This document shows positions 27,451 to 36,260 of a stretch of DNA of 64,000 nt, one piece after another. Position 1 is the stretch's first letter. Every line of letters begins with the position of its first letter. The position numbers and the translations under genes were made by a program. Under the pieces are notes generated by a model. That model was not told the origin of the DNA and searched no databases. It saw only the letters and a list, made by a program, of their open reading frames with translations. Location of the stretch: contig JAFZVC010000027.1 of assembly GCA_017618015.1 (NCBI GenBank), positions 62,001 to 126,000 on the forward strand. The letters are read 5' to 3'. The stretch comes from Spirochaetaceae bacterium. Its GTDB lineage: Bacteria; Spirochaetota; Spirochaetia; Treponematales; Treponemataceae.

Positions 27451-27524
27451 TGGGCCCACCTGGACTTGAACCAGGGACCGACGGATTATGAGTCCGCAGC
27501 TCTAACCAACTGAGCTATAGGCCC
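27451..27524 (-). tRNA. tRNA with CAU anticodon, most likely tRNA-Ile2 (or elongator tRNA-Met)
   Basis: The minus strand folds into a full cloverleaf of 74 bases: acceptor GGGCCTA/TGGGCCC with one U-G pair, D arm GCTC-GAGC, anticodon loop CTCATAA, T arm CCTGG-TTCAAGT-CCAGG and discriminator A. CCA is not encoded. The sequence around the anticodon and the T arm (GGTTCAAGTCCAG) resembles tRNA-Ile2 of E. coli, in which C34 is changed to lysidine to read AUA. Elongator tRNA-Met shares the CAU anticodon and cannot be excluded. An initiator is unlikely because the first acceptor pair is matched G-C. Confidence 0.9.
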
Positions 27525-27535
27525 TTAACTCGCTT

Positions 27536-27565
27536 AATGTATCATAAATAAGCGTTTCAGGTCAA
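27536..27565 (-). promoter_or_regulatory. Promoter of the tRNA gene
   Basis: On the minus strand TTGACC (27565-27560), 18 bases and TACATT (27541-27536), twelve bases before the mature tRNA 5' end. The -35 box is made from one end of the adjacent long palindrome. Confidence 0.45.
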
Positions 27566-27595
27566 GTCTGCCCGCCTTGGCGGAGCAGACTTGAC
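27561..27595. repeat. Long intergenic palindrome
   Basis: GTCAAGTCTGC-CCGCC (27561-27576) and GGCGG-A-GCAGACTTGAC (27579-27595) form a 16-pair stem with a two-base loop and one bulged A. It lies between the stop of the dual immunophilin gene and the tRNA. No T run follows on either strand, so it is more like a REP-type element than a normal terminator. Confidence 0.8.
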
Positions 27596-27601
27596 ATCAC
27601 C

Positions 27602-28603
27602 TTACTGGGCGCTTACAAGCTCAACGTCGAATGAAATTGTAGCGTTCGGAGGTATAACATCGCCTGCTCCTCTGCTACCGTATGCAACTTCTGGCGGAAG
27701 GATAATCTTGCGTTTTTCACCGACTTTCATGTCCTGAACCATCGCGTCAAAACCAGTTATCATCTGACCTGTACCAGTTACAAAATCGAGTGTTCCTCTT
27801 CCTTCGGATGAGTCAAATACTGATCCGTCCTCAAGGTAGCCTGTATAGTGAACAGAAACTTGGCGAACAATACCTACTTTTTCGCCGCTTCCTTCTTTCA
27901 AGATTTTGTAGTCAACTTTCTTGGCAATTTCAGCGTAATATGCTCTTGCTTCTGCAAGTGCCGCTTCATAAGCAGCTCTCTGCTCTGCAGCGATTTTTTC
28001 CATTTCTCTGTCAAAATCTGCCTGTGTAGCTGTGAATGCTTCAGCATCTGCTCCCTGGCGGACAATCGTAATATGTTTGATTTTATCACCCTGTTTAATT
28101 GCGTTTACAACATCCTGACCAGTAACAACCTTACCGAATACTGTGTGCTTTCCATCAAGCCACGGAGTTTCAACATGCGTAATAAAGAACTGGCTTCCGT
28201 TTGTATTTGAGCCGGAGTTTGCCATAGAAAGAACACCAGGACCGTCATGTTTTAAAGTGTCTACAAACTCGTCATAGAACTTGTAGCCAGGACCGCCAGT
28301 TCCGGTTCCGTTCGGATCACCGCCCTGAATCATGAAGTTTTCAATAACACGGTGGAAAGTAAGTCCGTCATAAAAAGGTTTTCCATTCGTTGCATCAAGC
28401 GTTCCTTCAGAAAGCCCAACAAAGTTTACAACTGTAAGCGGGGTTTCTTTATAGTGAAGCTGGAGCACTATATCGCCTTTACTTGTCTCCATTATGGCGA
28501 AAACACCATCCTTGCCTTTTATGGCTTCCATGTTCTTATTCATGCATCCTCCAAAAATAAAACTCGTCAATAACGTAAATAAAATCAGTTTACTTTTCTT
28601 CAT
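27602..28603 (-). CDS. Dual-family immunophilin lipoprotein (cyclophilin plus FKBP domains)
   Basis: The ATG at 28603 (SD AGGAAG) gives 333 residues with a lipoprotein signal ending in IFGGC. The first enzymatic domain is a cyclophilin ([48 protein letters not shown]). A helical linker rich in Ala and Glu follows (about 190-235). The second is an FKBP domain ([52 protein letters not shown]). Both are peptidyl-prolyl isomerases, so one protein offers two unrelated catalytic sites, presumably for folding exported proteins in the periplasm. Such fusions have been described in Treponema denticola, Flavobacterium and Toxoplasma. It overlaps the upstream gene by 14 bases. An in-frame upstream start would add 15 residues but spoil the signal peptide. 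Confidence 0.92.
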   Translation of the reverse strand: MKKSKLILFTLLTSFIFGGCMNKNMEAIKGKDGVFAIMETSKGDIVLQLHYKETPLTVVNFVGLSEGTLDATNGKPFYDGLTFHRVIENFMIQGGDPNGTGTGGPGYKFYDEFVDTLKHDGPGVLSMANSGSNTNGSQFFITHVETPWLDGKHTVFGKVVTGQDVVNAIKQGDKIKHITIVRQGADAEAFTATQADFDREMEKIAAEQRAAYEAALAEARAYYAEIAKKVDYKILKEGSGEKVGIVRQVSVHYTGYLEDGSVFDSSEGRGTLDFVTGTGQMITGFDAMVQDMKVGEKRKIILPPEVAYGSRGAGDVIPPNATISFDVELVSAQ

Positions 28604-29303
28604 AATTCTTCCTGTACCAATTGTATACAGCATCAAGTCTTGCAACAAACGATTCTTTTAAGAAGTCATCAATAAAAGGGATAGAAGCTATATCACCTTC
28701 AACAAGAACATAGAACTCTAAATCCTTTCCGCCATTATTGATTAGAAACGTCAGTTTCAATGCTTTTGCACTAACTGCTTTGAAAATTCCATACCAAAGT
28801 GATTCCAAATTAACAGACGTGAAATATAATTCATCCGCTGACTGTTTAAAGTTCATTTCATATACGGATTTTCCAAAACTGTTGTCTTTTTGCAGAATAT
28901 AAATCTTTTTTCCGTCTGCTGAACCAGAAGTCATATCGGGAATTTTTTTCTTTCCGTCTTTGTCACTTACCGTGTAGCATTCAGAATAAAGCGTTTCATA
29001 TTTTTCGTCGGAGTTTGAATAATACTGAATACCTTCCATTGTTGAAAAAGAACGAGCCATAACAGAAATATCGTCCATGGTAACTTTTTCGTTTTTTGGA
29101 AGGACATAATATGCTTCCGCAACAAGATTAGGTGTTTTTCCGTTTTTTGCTGTCCATTCTGCGCTTATTTGCTTTCCGAAGGTTGTGTTAGGACAGTACT
29201 TAAGCTTTACATCTTTCTCTTTGTAAGAAACATTGTATTGCTGTGCTGTCAGGCAGAAAAAACCTAGCAATAAACAAGCTGATAAACAAATCTTCCTAAA
29301 CAT
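28590..29303 (-). CDS. Secreted protein of unknown function
   Basis: The 237-residue protein has a signal peptide ([20 protein letters not shown]) and a predicted periplasmic body of alternating strands. There is no motif I can name. Visible segments are [40 protein letters not shown] and [20 protein letters not shown]. It resembles small Treponema proteins placed between jag and other envelope genes. Its start overlaps the jag stop by one base and its end overlaps the dual immunophilin, so it belongs to the same transcription unit as yidC and jag. A role in membrane or exported-protein biogenesis is suggested only by this position. Confidence 0.7.
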   Translation of the reverse strand: MFRKICLSACLLLGFFCLTAQQYNVSYKEKDVKLKYCPNTTFGKQISAEWTAKNGKTPNLVAEAYYVLPKNEKVTMDDISVMARSFSTMEGIQYYSNSDEKYETLYSECYTVSDKDGKKKIPDMTSGSADGKKIYILQKDNSFGKSVYEMNFKQSADELYFTSVNLESLWYGIFKAVSAKALKLTFLINNGGKDLEFYVLVEGDIASIPFIDDFLKESFVARLDAVYNWYRKNYEEK

Positions 29304-30001
29304 TAGCGAAGTCCTTTGTAGATAACGCGAACCTGCTTATAAAGACCTTCTCCCTCGCTCTTTGTCTCTACATCGCCGATATCATTCAATGTTGTGTGAA
29401 TAAGTCTTCTTTCGAACGGGTTCATAGGCTCAAGCAAAATTGAGTTGTGGCTTGCGCGGACTTTATCTGCTGTTGTATATGCAAGCCTAACAAGTGACTC
29501 TTCGCGTCTTATTCTGTAGTTTTCGCTGTCAAGAATGATTCTAACATCTTCTCTTCCGAGTCTGCCTGCATAAACATTTGCAAGGAGCTGCAATGCATCC
29601 AGGTTCTTTCCTTTTCTACCAATAAGAATTGAGGAGCTTGGGGAATTCAGCTTGATTCCGATTTTATGCTCTTCGCGGAACAAAACTTCTACTTTGACTT
29701 CATAGCCCATTTTCTGAATCATTTCAGAAACGAACTCGACAAGTCTTTTTTCAAATTCATCCTGTGGTAATGGATCTGCGAAAACTCTTTTTGCACTTGC
29801 AAAAGAACCTTCGCTTTCTAAAGAAGCCTGTTTTACCTCATCATCTGTCTGTACTCTAATGCGAACGTAGCCTTTCTTAAAAAGGCTGTTTTTCTGGGTT
29901 TCAAGAATCTCGACATCAAACTGATCGCTTTCCAAACCCAATTCTGCAGCAGCAAGCTCAATTGCTTCCTTTTCTGTTTTTGCCTCAAACTCGTATGTCA
30001 T
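29303..30001 (-). CDS. jag: RNA-binding protein Jag/KhpB (Jag-N, KH and R3H domains)
   Basis: The 232-residue cytoplasmic protein has a Jag-N domain (residues 1-50, TEKEAIELAAAELGLESDQF, SLFKKGYVRIRV), a KH domain with the loop LIGRKGKNLDALQLLANVY, and a C-terminal R3H domain (ERRLIHTTLNDIGDVETKSEG). It binds RNA and is typically encoded directly after yidC, as here. Start ATG with GCGAGGTG upstream. Confidence 0.92.
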   Translation of the reverse strand: MTYEFEAKTEKEAIELAAAELGLESDQFDVEILETQKNSLFKKGYVRIRVQTDDEVKQASLESEGSFASAKRVFADPLPQDEFEKRLVEFVSEMIQKMGYEVKVEVLFREEHKIGIKLNSPSSSILIGRKGKNLDALQLLANVYAGRLGREDVRIILDSENYRIRREESLVRLAYTTADKVRASHNSILLEPMNPFERRLIHTTLNDIGDVETKSEGEGLYKQVRVIYKGLR

Positions 30002-30061
30002 ATTGCACCTCGCAAATATAAAATTCAGTTAATTACTTAAAGTTTCGTTTTTGAAACTTTT

Positions 30062-31837
30062 TTACTTTTTCTTCTTGTTAGGGATGAATACCGGACGCTC
30101 GTTTGCTTTTGCAGCTTCAAGCTCGGCACGTTTTTTCTTCATCATGTTGTTGATAATAACCTGCTGTCCCATCATAAGAATATTACTGAATGTCCAGTAA
30201 AGAAGAAGTCCTGCAGGTGCATTATAGAACATAAAGAAGAATACAACGTACATGATGTAGAATGTTATCTTCATCGATTTTCCCTGGGCACCTGGATTTG
30301 CAGCATTAGTTATCATTCCCTGAATAAACTGAGAAGCAAGATAGATGAGCGGGAGAATACGAATCTGGTTTCCAAGAAGCGGAAGATTAAAGCCAAGAGT
30401 ATAAACGCTGTCACCAACTGAAAGGTCAGGAATCCAGCCTGGGATGAACATAGCACCGCGGAATTCGAAGTAGTTGTTGAACAGGTTGAACATAGCGATA
30501 ATGATTGGGAACTGGATAAGCAGTGGGAGACAACCCATCAACGGATTATAACCAGCTTCCTTATAGAATTTCGCCATTTCCATATTCAGCTTTTCTTTGT
30601 TATCCTTGTACTTTTCCTGGATTTCCTTCATTTTAGGCTGAATTTCTTGCATCTTAATTGTTGATACAGAGCTCTTTTTTGTCAGCGGGAACAAGGCAAG
30701 CCTTAATAATAAGGTCATGATGAGAATTGAAACACCGTAGTTAGGAATAAGCTTGTATACAATTCCCATAATCCATTTAAGAGCGATTTCGAGCCAAGAA
30801 AGGATTCCGCTAGACTGGAGACTATAGTCAAACTTCATGTTTGCAATGCTCCAGCCGTTTTCTGCGGCGTTGTTATAGCGTTTTAATGAGCTTTCTGTGC
30901 GGGGACCGGCATAAATGTAATAAGTATCCTGAACGGAGTTCTGAAGAACCGGAACGCGTACAAGCATATTCTGCGCATTTGCATAATCCGTTATTTCCTC
31001 TTTTGTTGAGTAAACGGCTTTGCTTATTATTGAAGATGAAGAAAAAGGAGAAACAAGGAGAGCAAAATACTTTCCGGTTACGCCTGTCCAAGTGAAAGAA
31101 TCTGTATAATCTTTTGTCTGACCGTCGCTTAAAGTCTGTGTCTTGCTTTTTTCTCCGGTAAATGACTGGAATGTTCTGTTTTCGTATCTGTCGCGCTTTT
31201 TATCATAATACGGACCAATCTGCGGAGAAGAGCGAAGAGTGTATGCCGTGTTATTTATGTTCAGTCCGGTCATTGAATCTGAACCTTTTATGTAAACATC
31301 AAGCTTGAATACGTATTCGCCCGGCATAAAGGTATACTGTTTGATGAGCGTGAAATTACTTACTGAGCCATCTGCATTTTTCAGAGTATATGGTCTTGAA
31401 AAGCGTACTGTGTTAGCATCTTTCTTCTCAACATAGAAAAGCTCGTTTATTATAGGATTGTTTTCATTTCCTAATGCGATAGAGAAAGCTCTGTTTGTTT
31501 CGGATACGTTGTCGACCATATTGACGTAATTATCACCGTCTTTATGTTCCAACAGTTTATAGCTTATAACATCACCGCCCTTGTTTGTGAGCGTAACAGA
31601 AATCAAATCTGTGGTAATTACAATTTCTTCTTCTTTTACATCGGGAAGGGATGTTGCATCGATTTCACTTGCTTGTTCTGCAGCAACAACTACTGGTGTA
31701 TTCACTATTTCTGCTGTACTTTCTGCAGTTACATTTTCAGTAACAGGTACTTGCTGGATAGAATTAATTTGTATGAATGAAAACACTACGATTACTAATG
31801 TAGATAAAACAATAGCCCATATAGTATTTTTTTCCAT
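30062..31837 (-). CDS. yidC: Membrane protein insertase YidC
   Basis: The 591-residue protein has an N-terminal membrane anchor (residues 6-25), a large periplasmic P1 domain (about 45-340) of the Gram-negative type, and the conserved C-terminal insertase core (YGVSILIMTLLLRLALFPLT, the coiled hairpin QEIQPKMKEIQEKYKDNKEK, YNPLMGCLPLLIQFPI, and a terminal LLYWTFSNILMM). The conserved arginine sits in the first core helix. It ends in a lysine-rich tail. It inserts inner-membrane proteins alone or with SecYEG. The start follows AAAGGAG. It sits between yidD and jag in the standard order. Confidence 0.97.
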   Translation of the reverse strand: MEKNTIWAIVLSTLVIVVFSFIQINSIQQVPVTENVTAESTAEIVNTPVVVAAEQASEIDATSLPDVKEEEIVITTDLISVTLTNKGGDVISYKLLEHKDGDNYVNMVDNVSETNRAFSIALGNENNPIINELFYVEKKDANTVRFSRPYTLKNADGSVSNFTLIKQYTFMPGEYVFKLDVYIKGSDSMTGLNINNTAYTLRSSPQIGPYYDKKRDRYENRTFQSFTGEKSKTQTLSDGQTKDYTDSFTWTGVTGKYFALLVSPFSSSSIISKAVYSTKEEITDYANAQNMLVRVPVLQNSVQDTYYIYAGPRTESSLKRYNNAAENGWSIANMKFDYSLQSSGILSWLEIALKWIMGIVYKLIPNYGVSILIMTLLLRLALFPLTKKSSVSTIKMQEIQPKMKEIQEKYKDNKEKLNMEMAKFYKEAGYNPLMGCLPLLIQFPIIIAMFNLFNNYFEFRGAMFIPGWIPDLSVGDSVYTLGFNLPLLGNQIRILPLIYLASQFIQGMITNAANPGAQGKSMKITFYIMYVVFFFMFYNAPAGLLLYWTFSNILMMGQQVIINNMMKKKRAELEAAKANERPVFIPNKKKK

Positions 31838-31861
31838 GATGGCTCCTTTTAAAAACAGCTC

Positions 31862-32110
31862 CTAAGGAACTGGATCGTATCCACCCTTATGGAATGGATT
31901 ACATCTTAGAATTCTCCTGATAGCCAAAAACGACCCTTTAAGTGGGCCATACTTTTTAATTGCTTCAAGAGCATAGCTAGAACATGTCGGATAATAACGA
32001 CAACAAGGCGGAAAAAGAGGGGATATAAAAACCTGATAAAACCTAATAAGCAGACATAAAATACGAACGAATAATCTTCTTATTTCTTTAATAAACCTGC
32101 TTTCTGACAT
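31862..32110 (-). CDS. yidD: Membrane protein insertion efficiency factor YidD
   Basis: A small protein (82 residues from the ATG at 32110) of the Haemolytic/YidD family: [22 protein letters not shown] then [16 protein letters not shown] and [17 protein letters not shown]. The conserved Cys residues and the [13 protein letters not shown] end are diagnostic. The N-terminal amphipathic helix is thought to lie on the inner membrane. It overlaps rnpA by about 30 bases in another frame, which is the usual arrangement. Confidence 0.93.
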   Translation of the reverse strand: MSESRFIKEIRRLFVRILCLLIRFYQVFISPLFPPCCRYYPTCSSYALEAIKKYGPLKGSFLAIRRILRCNPFHKGGYDPVP

Positions 32111-32427
32111 AAACAACGAAATTTCTCACACCGCGAGGGGAACGTATCATTTCCAGGATAGATAAATAATAATAAATCATATCCGGTGTTCAGGTGTGAT
32201 TTTAAATAACGATATGCTTCTCGGCTCAGTCTTTTAGAACGGTTACGCTGAACCGCGTTTCCATAACCGCGGGGCAAAACAAATGCAATTCTATTTATAT
32301 TAGAATCTTTTTTTAAGTAAAAAAGTTTGGCTCCTTGTATACTTACTCTTTGCCCTTTACTAAAAAGAGTTTTAATTTCATCGGATCGCTTTACCCGTTC
32401 ATTACGGGTAAAGCGACCGGTTTTCAA
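32080..32427 (-). CDS. rnpA: Ribonuclease P protein component
   Basis: The 115-residue basic protein assists the RNase P RNA in maturing tRNA 5' ends. The family core is clear: [22 protein letters not shown] and [12 protein letters not shown]. The start is a TTG at 32427, because no ATG or GTG gives the full N-terminus; weak initiation fits its low required amount. It follows rpmH after about 40 bases. Confidence 0.95.
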   Translation of the reverse strand: MKTGRFTRNERVKRSDEIKTLFSKGQRVSIQGAKLFYLKKDSNINRIAFVLPRGYGNAVQRNRSKRLSREAYRYLKSHLNTGYDLLLFIYPGNDTFPSRCEKFRCLCQKAGLLKK

Positions 32428-32466
32428 TAAGTCCGTTTCTCTTTTTTCCTTTCAATACCAGTAAGA

Positions 32467-32622
32467 TCAATAAGGCTTTTTCTCGTCTGATACAGTAAGC
32501 TTATAGCGTCCTTTTGCACGTCTTCTCTTAAGAACTAAGCGTCCACCTCTGGTTGCCATACGAGCACGGAAACCGAATTTTCTGTTTCTTTTAACTTTAC
32601 TTGGTTGATATGTCCGTTTCAT
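32467..32622 (-). CDS. rpmH: 50S ribosomal protein L34
   Basis: A 51-residue, very basic protein ([20 protein letters not shown], ...[18 protein letters not shown]) that is unmistakable for L34. AAAGGAG lies 9 bases before the ATG at 32622. It leads the rpmH-rnpA-yidD-yidC-jag unit. dnaA is not next to it, so the replication origin is not at this end of the cluster. Confidence 0.98.
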   Translation of the reverse strand: MKRTYQPSKVKRNRKFGFRARMATRGGRLVLKRRRAKGRYKLTVSDEKKPY

Positions 32623-32645
32623 TGAACACGTCTCCTTTATGTTCA

Positions 32646-32745
32646 GAGTATTATAAATACTCCTTAAATTTTTTCCTTATATAACGTAATGAACGTAATT
32701 ATAACAGGGATTAAAAATATAGCACTAATATTATTTATTAGTCAA
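32646..32745 (-). promoter_or_regulatory. Promoter and leader palindrome of the rpmH operon
   Basis: On the minus strand TTGACT (32745-32740), 18 bases and TATATT (32721-32716), lying partly over the 3' end of the upstream gene. In the leader, GAGTATT and AATACTC (32646-32662) form a palindrome with a 3-base centre that also contains TATAAT on the minus strand. It may be a second start site or a regulatory hairpin just upstream of the ribosome binding site. Confidence 0.5.
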
Positions 32746-33387
32746 TTGTATATTCTGTTCATCTGAAAAAATCCTGTCATACGAAAATTTAAGTCGGATG
32801 GCAGCATAAATGATTGTAACGAAAGAAAATGCCTTTAATGGATAAACAAAGCCGGCGAAGAAATTATAAAGACCGTGTATAAATACAGCTGCAATGAACG
32901 GACGTATGTACTGTTTTTTCTGTTTAAATGTCCATACGTAAAGCCCAGAAAGCCCGGAACAAAAGGTATGGATAAGTACTGCCGTTGCATAACGCAGAAT
33001 AATTGCTTCCGTTCCATACATGAGCATATATACGACTGTTTCGAACGTTCCGATAGAGAATCCAGCTATCAGCGAGCAGATGACGAAAGTAGCCGCATCT
33101 TTCTTCTTGCCGGGAATAATCATTAGCATCAGCATTTTTATTGTTTCTTCTATGAGGCCATTGAACAAAACTGCGGTCAGAAAAACAGAAACAAGTTTTG
33201 TTGATGAGAAGATTGGCAGCGAAAGAAGAAAGAACTGTATTACGGCAATAGGGATAATTGCTGCAAGTCCTGATAAGATAGAGATGAGTGCGCTGCCTGC
33301 CGTAAGCTTTTTACAAACAGCAAGCAGAACTGCCGTAATCAGAATAAGAGGAACGAAGCAAATACCGATTGTTGCTATTGAATCCAT
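32731..33387 (-). CDS. PrsW-family intramembrane protease
   Basis: The 218-residue protein has seven or eight membrane segments and the four conserved motifs of PrsW: LIEETIKMLML (Glu-Glu-x-x-Lys), GFSIGTFETVVY, LIHTFCSGLSG and FIHGLYNFFAG. PrsW of Bacillus subtilis cleaves the anti-sigma factor RsiW at site 1. No anti-sigma factor gene is nearby, so the target is unknown. It is upstream of rpmH, and its end overlaps the rpmH promoter. Confidence 0.8.
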   Translation of the reverse strand: MDSIATIGICFVPLILITAVLLAVCKKLTAGSALISILSGLAAIIPIAVIQFFLLSLPIFSSTKLVSVFLTAVLFNGLIEETIKMLMLMIIPGKKKDAATFVICSLIAGFSIGTFETVVYMLMYGTEAIILRYATAVLIHTFCSGLSGLYVWTFKQKKQYIRPFIAAVFIHGLYNFFAGFVYPLKAFSFVTIIYAAIRLKFSYDRIFSDEQNIQLTNK

Positions 33388-33419
33388 ATTCCAAGCACTT
33401 TTCTAATTAATCGTGCGTT

Positions 33420-33965
33420 TTAGCAACCGCATCCGCTTCCGCAGGAACTTCCGCAACCGCCGCTTGAACCACAGCCGCTGCATCCGCCGCAACCACCGCC
33501 ACAGCCTGAAACCTGTCTTGGTGCAAGTTCTTCAGGGGTAGCTTCTCTTACAGAAGCAACTGTAACATCGAAATAAAGTGTCTGACCGGCGAGAGGATGG
33601 TTCGCGTCTACGGTAACTTCTGTTTCTGTAACGGATGTGACAGTAACAATCTGACCACCGCCTGCGGTATTTGCCTGAAACTGCATACCTGGCTCTATTT
33701 CAACGTCAGTGTCGAACTGATCTTTTGGTACGTTTATCACAAGTTCCTTGTTGTATGTTCCATAGGCTTCTTCCGGCGGAATTGTTACAGAGAACGCGTC
33801 TCCGACAGATTTTCCTTCAAGCTCTTTTTCAAGTCCGGAAATAAGGTTTCCGTGTCCGTGCAGATATTCCAAAGCTCCGGCATCTTTTGATGAATCTATG
33901 ATTTTGCCGTCTTTATCCTTAAGAGTGTAGTCTATTGCTACCATTCTATCTTTAGCTATTACCAT
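33420..33965 (-). CDS. SlyD-like FKBP peptidyl-prolyl isomerase with Cys/Gly-rich metal-binding tail
   Basis: The 181-residue cytoplasmic protein begins with a split FKBP domain (AIDYTLKDKDGKIIDSS, LEYLHGHGNLISGLEKEL), interrupted by an insert-in-flap chaperone domain (IPPEEAYGTYNKELVINVPK to VTVDANHPLAGQTLYFDVTV). The last 35 residues are Gly, Cys and Ser with about nine Cys (SGCGGGCGGCSGCGSS and on). This replaces the His-rich nickel-binding tail of E. coli SlyD, so it could bind Zn, Ni or Cu, possibly for metalloenzyme assembly. It has its own promoter. Confidence 0.9.
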   Translation of the reverse strand: MVIAKDRMVAIDYTLKDKDGKIIDSSKDAGALEYLHGHGNLISGLEKELEGKSVGDAFSVTIPPEEAYGTYNKELVINVPKDQFDTDVEIEPGMQFQANTAGGGQIVTVTSVTETEVTVDANHPLAGQTLYFDVTVASVREATPEELAPRQVSGCGGGCGGCSGCGSSGGCGSSCGSGCGC

Positions 33966-34039
33966 CTGTAAAATCCTTAAAAGTGTTTACGTATTGTGTA
34001 TCGTCGTTTGAAGCCGCGTTTATCAAACATCGATAATTA

Positions 34040-34068
34040 AAGATACTAGAATAAATGGGTTTTGGCAA
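34040..34068 (-). promoter_or_regulatory. Promoter of the SlyD-like gene
   Basis: On the minus strand TTGCCA (34068-34063), 17 bases and TATCTT (34045-34040), about 75 bases upstream of the start codon. Confidence 0.55.
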
Positions 34069-34137
34069 TTTGATTTTGCATAGTTTGTGATGTTTTTGCG
34101 TGTTTAGTGCTAGTCCCACATAGTGCGTAGATGGTTT

Positions 34138-36009
34138 TCAGCCCCTGGTATTTTTTGCAGACAGAACAGGAATAAGGTCTTTTCTACCGATTTTTTCAAG
34201 CGCCTCTTTTACAAGCTGGCGATTTTCCGGCTTGTTGAACTGGAGCAATGCCCTTTGAAGCCGCCTTTCATGCCCACTTTTACACACATAAAGGCTTTTC
34301 ATCTTGCCGGAGTTGTCTTTTTCATGCGGATCAAGCTCAGTGTAGTACATGCATGTAGCAAGGTTTCCTGGCGTGGGGTAAAAATCCTGCACCTGATCCG
34401 GCACAAACCCAGTTTTTTTAAGATACAAAGCCACTTCCAAAGCATCTTTTAGATCAGCACCGGGTAAAGCAGAAATATAATACGGTACAAGATACTGTTT
34501 TTTGCCAAGTTTCTGGTTCATAGCTCGATATTCCTGCGCAAACTTTTCGTATGTTTCGTGCGAGCTTTTGCGTATAAGCTTAAGAACTTTGTCAGAAACG
34601 TGTTCGGGTGCGACTTTAAGCTGCCCAGAAATATGATGTTCGCACAGCTCGCGGAAAAATGTCTTATTTTTGTCGAGCACAAGATAATCAAACCGGATGC
34701 CGCTTCTAATAAAGACTTTCTTCACGCCCGGTAAAGAACGGAGCCGGCGCAATATGGAAACATATTCAGTGTGGTCAACTTCAAGGTTCGGACACGGCTT
34801 TGCTCCAAGGCATTCCCTGCTTGTACACGCGCCGTGCTCCGCCTGCTTTTTGCAAGCGTCGTGGCGGAAATTCGCCGTAGGTCCGCCAACATCGTGGATG
34901 TAGCCCTTAAAGTCCGGGCGTGAAATAAGCTTGCGGGCTTCTTTTTCAAGCGAGTCGGCACTGCGCGTCTGAATGCGCCGTCCCTGATGAAACGTTATCG
35001 CGCAAAAGGAGCACGCACCAAAACAGCCACGGCAGCTTGTAAGTGAAAAAAGAACTTCTTCGAGCCCTGGTACACCTGTCTTTCCGTTTGCGGCAGGAGT
35101 GTCGTACATTGGATGCCAACGGCGCGTGTACGGAAGCTCCATAACTGCGTCAAACTCCGGTTGAGAAAGAGGCAGGGACGGCGGCTCCTGCACGACAAAA
35201 CGGCTGTCGCTCTGCTCTATAAGGCGATGCGCGCTTATCGCGTCGGTATTTGCTTCTTGCACCAAATAAGACTCCGCAAAAGCTTGTCTTCCTTCGGGCG
35301 TTTTTGCAGAAACTTCTTCAAAAGAAGGAATCCGTACCGAATCTTGGGGAAGGTCCTGCGCCCTGCCGGTGCGCCAACAAGTTCCGCGAATACCCCTGAG
35401 CAATTCAGAGGCAGTTTTTGCTTCGACAAAGCCTTCGGGCGACCGTGGCGCTTCTTTTAAGCGAGAAGCTATTTCAAGAATAGAATGCTCGCCCATGCCG
35501 TACATAAGCAGGTCGGCTTTGCTGTCGAGAAGAATTGAACGTTTAACGGTATTTGACCAGTAATCGTAGTGGGCTGTGCGGCGCAGGCTCGCTTCTATTC
35601 CGCCAATAAGAACGGGAATATTTTTGTAAGCCTCGCGGATTTTAGCGGTATAAGTAATTAAGGCTCTGTCCGGGCGGTGTCCTGGCTCCCCGCCGTGCGC
35701 ATACGCGTCCGACGAGCGAGGCTTGTTATTGGCTGTATAATTGGAAACCATAGAGTCCATGGCGCCTGCGCTCACAAGGAACGCAAGCCGCGGTCGCCCG
35801 AAAACCATAAAAGATTCTTTGTTGTGCCAGTCCGGCTGCGGAAGGATGCAGACTTTGTAGCCTTTTGACTGCAAAAGTCTGCCTAGCAATGCGGCGGCAA
35901 ACGAAGGATGATCCACATAAGCATCGCCAGAGACAAAAACAAAGTCGCATTCGTTCCAGCCAAGTTCATCCATGTCCTGACGGGAAACCGGCAGAAAAGG
36001 AGCTGACAT
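34138..36009 (-). CDS. YgiQ-family radical SAM protein
   Basis: The 623-residue protein (UPF0313) has an N-terminal region (LPVSRQDMDELGWNECDFV, PVLIGGIEASLRRTAHYDYW) and a radical SAM core with the cluster motif CFGACSFCAITFHQGR. YIHDVGGPTANFR and VAPEHVSDKVLKLIRKSS follow. It is full length for the family. The reaction is unknown, although homologues are widespread in anaerobes. It begins 5 bases after a NifU-like gene, and that pairing may help supply or repair its iron-sulfur cluster (inference). Confidence 0.9.
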   Translation of the reverse strand: MSAPFLPVSRQDMDELGWNECDFVFVSGDAYVDHPSFAAALLGRLLQSKGYKVCILPQPDWHNKESFMVFGRPRLAFLVSAGAMDSMVSNYTANNKPRSSDAYAHGGEPGHRPDRALITYTAKIREAYKNIPVLIGGIEASLRRTAHYDYWSNTVKRSILLDSKADLLMYGMGEHSILEIASRLKEAPRSPEGFVEAKTASELLRGIRGTCWRTGRAQDLPQDSVRIPSFEEVSAKTPEGRQAFAESYLVQEANTDAISAHRLIEQSDSRFVVQEPPSLPLSQPEFDAVMELPYTRRWHPMYDTPAANGKTGVPGLEEVLFSLTSCRGCFGACSFCAITFHQGRRIQTRSADSLEKEARKLISRPDFKGYIHDVGGPTANFRHDACKKQAEHGACTSRECLGAKPCPNLEVDHTEYVSILRRLRSLPGVKKVFIRSGIRFDYLVLDKNKTFFRELCEHHISGQLKVAPEHVSDKVLKLIRKSSHETYEKFAQEYRAMNQKLGKKQYLVPYYISALPGADLKDALEVALYLKKTGFVPDQVQDFYPTPGNLATCMYYTELDPHEKDNSGKMKSLYVCKSGHERRLQRALLQFNKPENRQLVKEALEKIGRKDLIPVLSAKNTRG

Positions 36010-36014
36010 CTATT

Positions 36015-36245
36015 TTAGAAAGCCTGAATAACTTCTGTTACTTCTGGAATCGTGTCTCTCAGGAATCTTTCGACACCCTGTTTAAGCGTCATTGTTGCCA
36101 TCGGGCAGTTTCCACATGCTCCGGTAAGCTTAACAAAAACTTTTCCGCCTTCTTCGAGCGAAACAAATTCCAAATCTCCGCCGTCAGCCTGGAGCTGTGG
36201 GCGCATCTTATCAAGTGCGTCTTTTACTTTCTCTTCAAGTGTCAT
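36015..36245 (-). CDS. NifU-like C-terminal domain protein (iron-sulfur carrier)
   Basis: A 76-residue NFU domain with the Cys pair in GACGNCPMATMTLKQGVE that holds a 4Fe-4S cluster, preceded by MRPQLQADGGDLEFVSLEEG. AGGAGG lies at ideal distance from the ATG. It is the stand-alone minimal form. It probably delivers clusters to target enzymes such as the radical SAM protein encoded just downstream. Confidence 0.92.
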   Translation of the reverse strand: MTLEEKVKDALDKMRPQLQADGGDLEFVSLEEGGKVFVKLTGACGNCPMATMTLKQGVERFLRDTIPEVTEVIQAF

Positions 36246-36260
36246 ATATATCCTCCTAAG

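Noticed and set aside
32623-32730. Possible replication origin beside rpmH
   Set aside because: No dnaA gene and no cluster of DnaA boxes is visible. The AT-rich stretch is explained by the rpmH promoter and leader.
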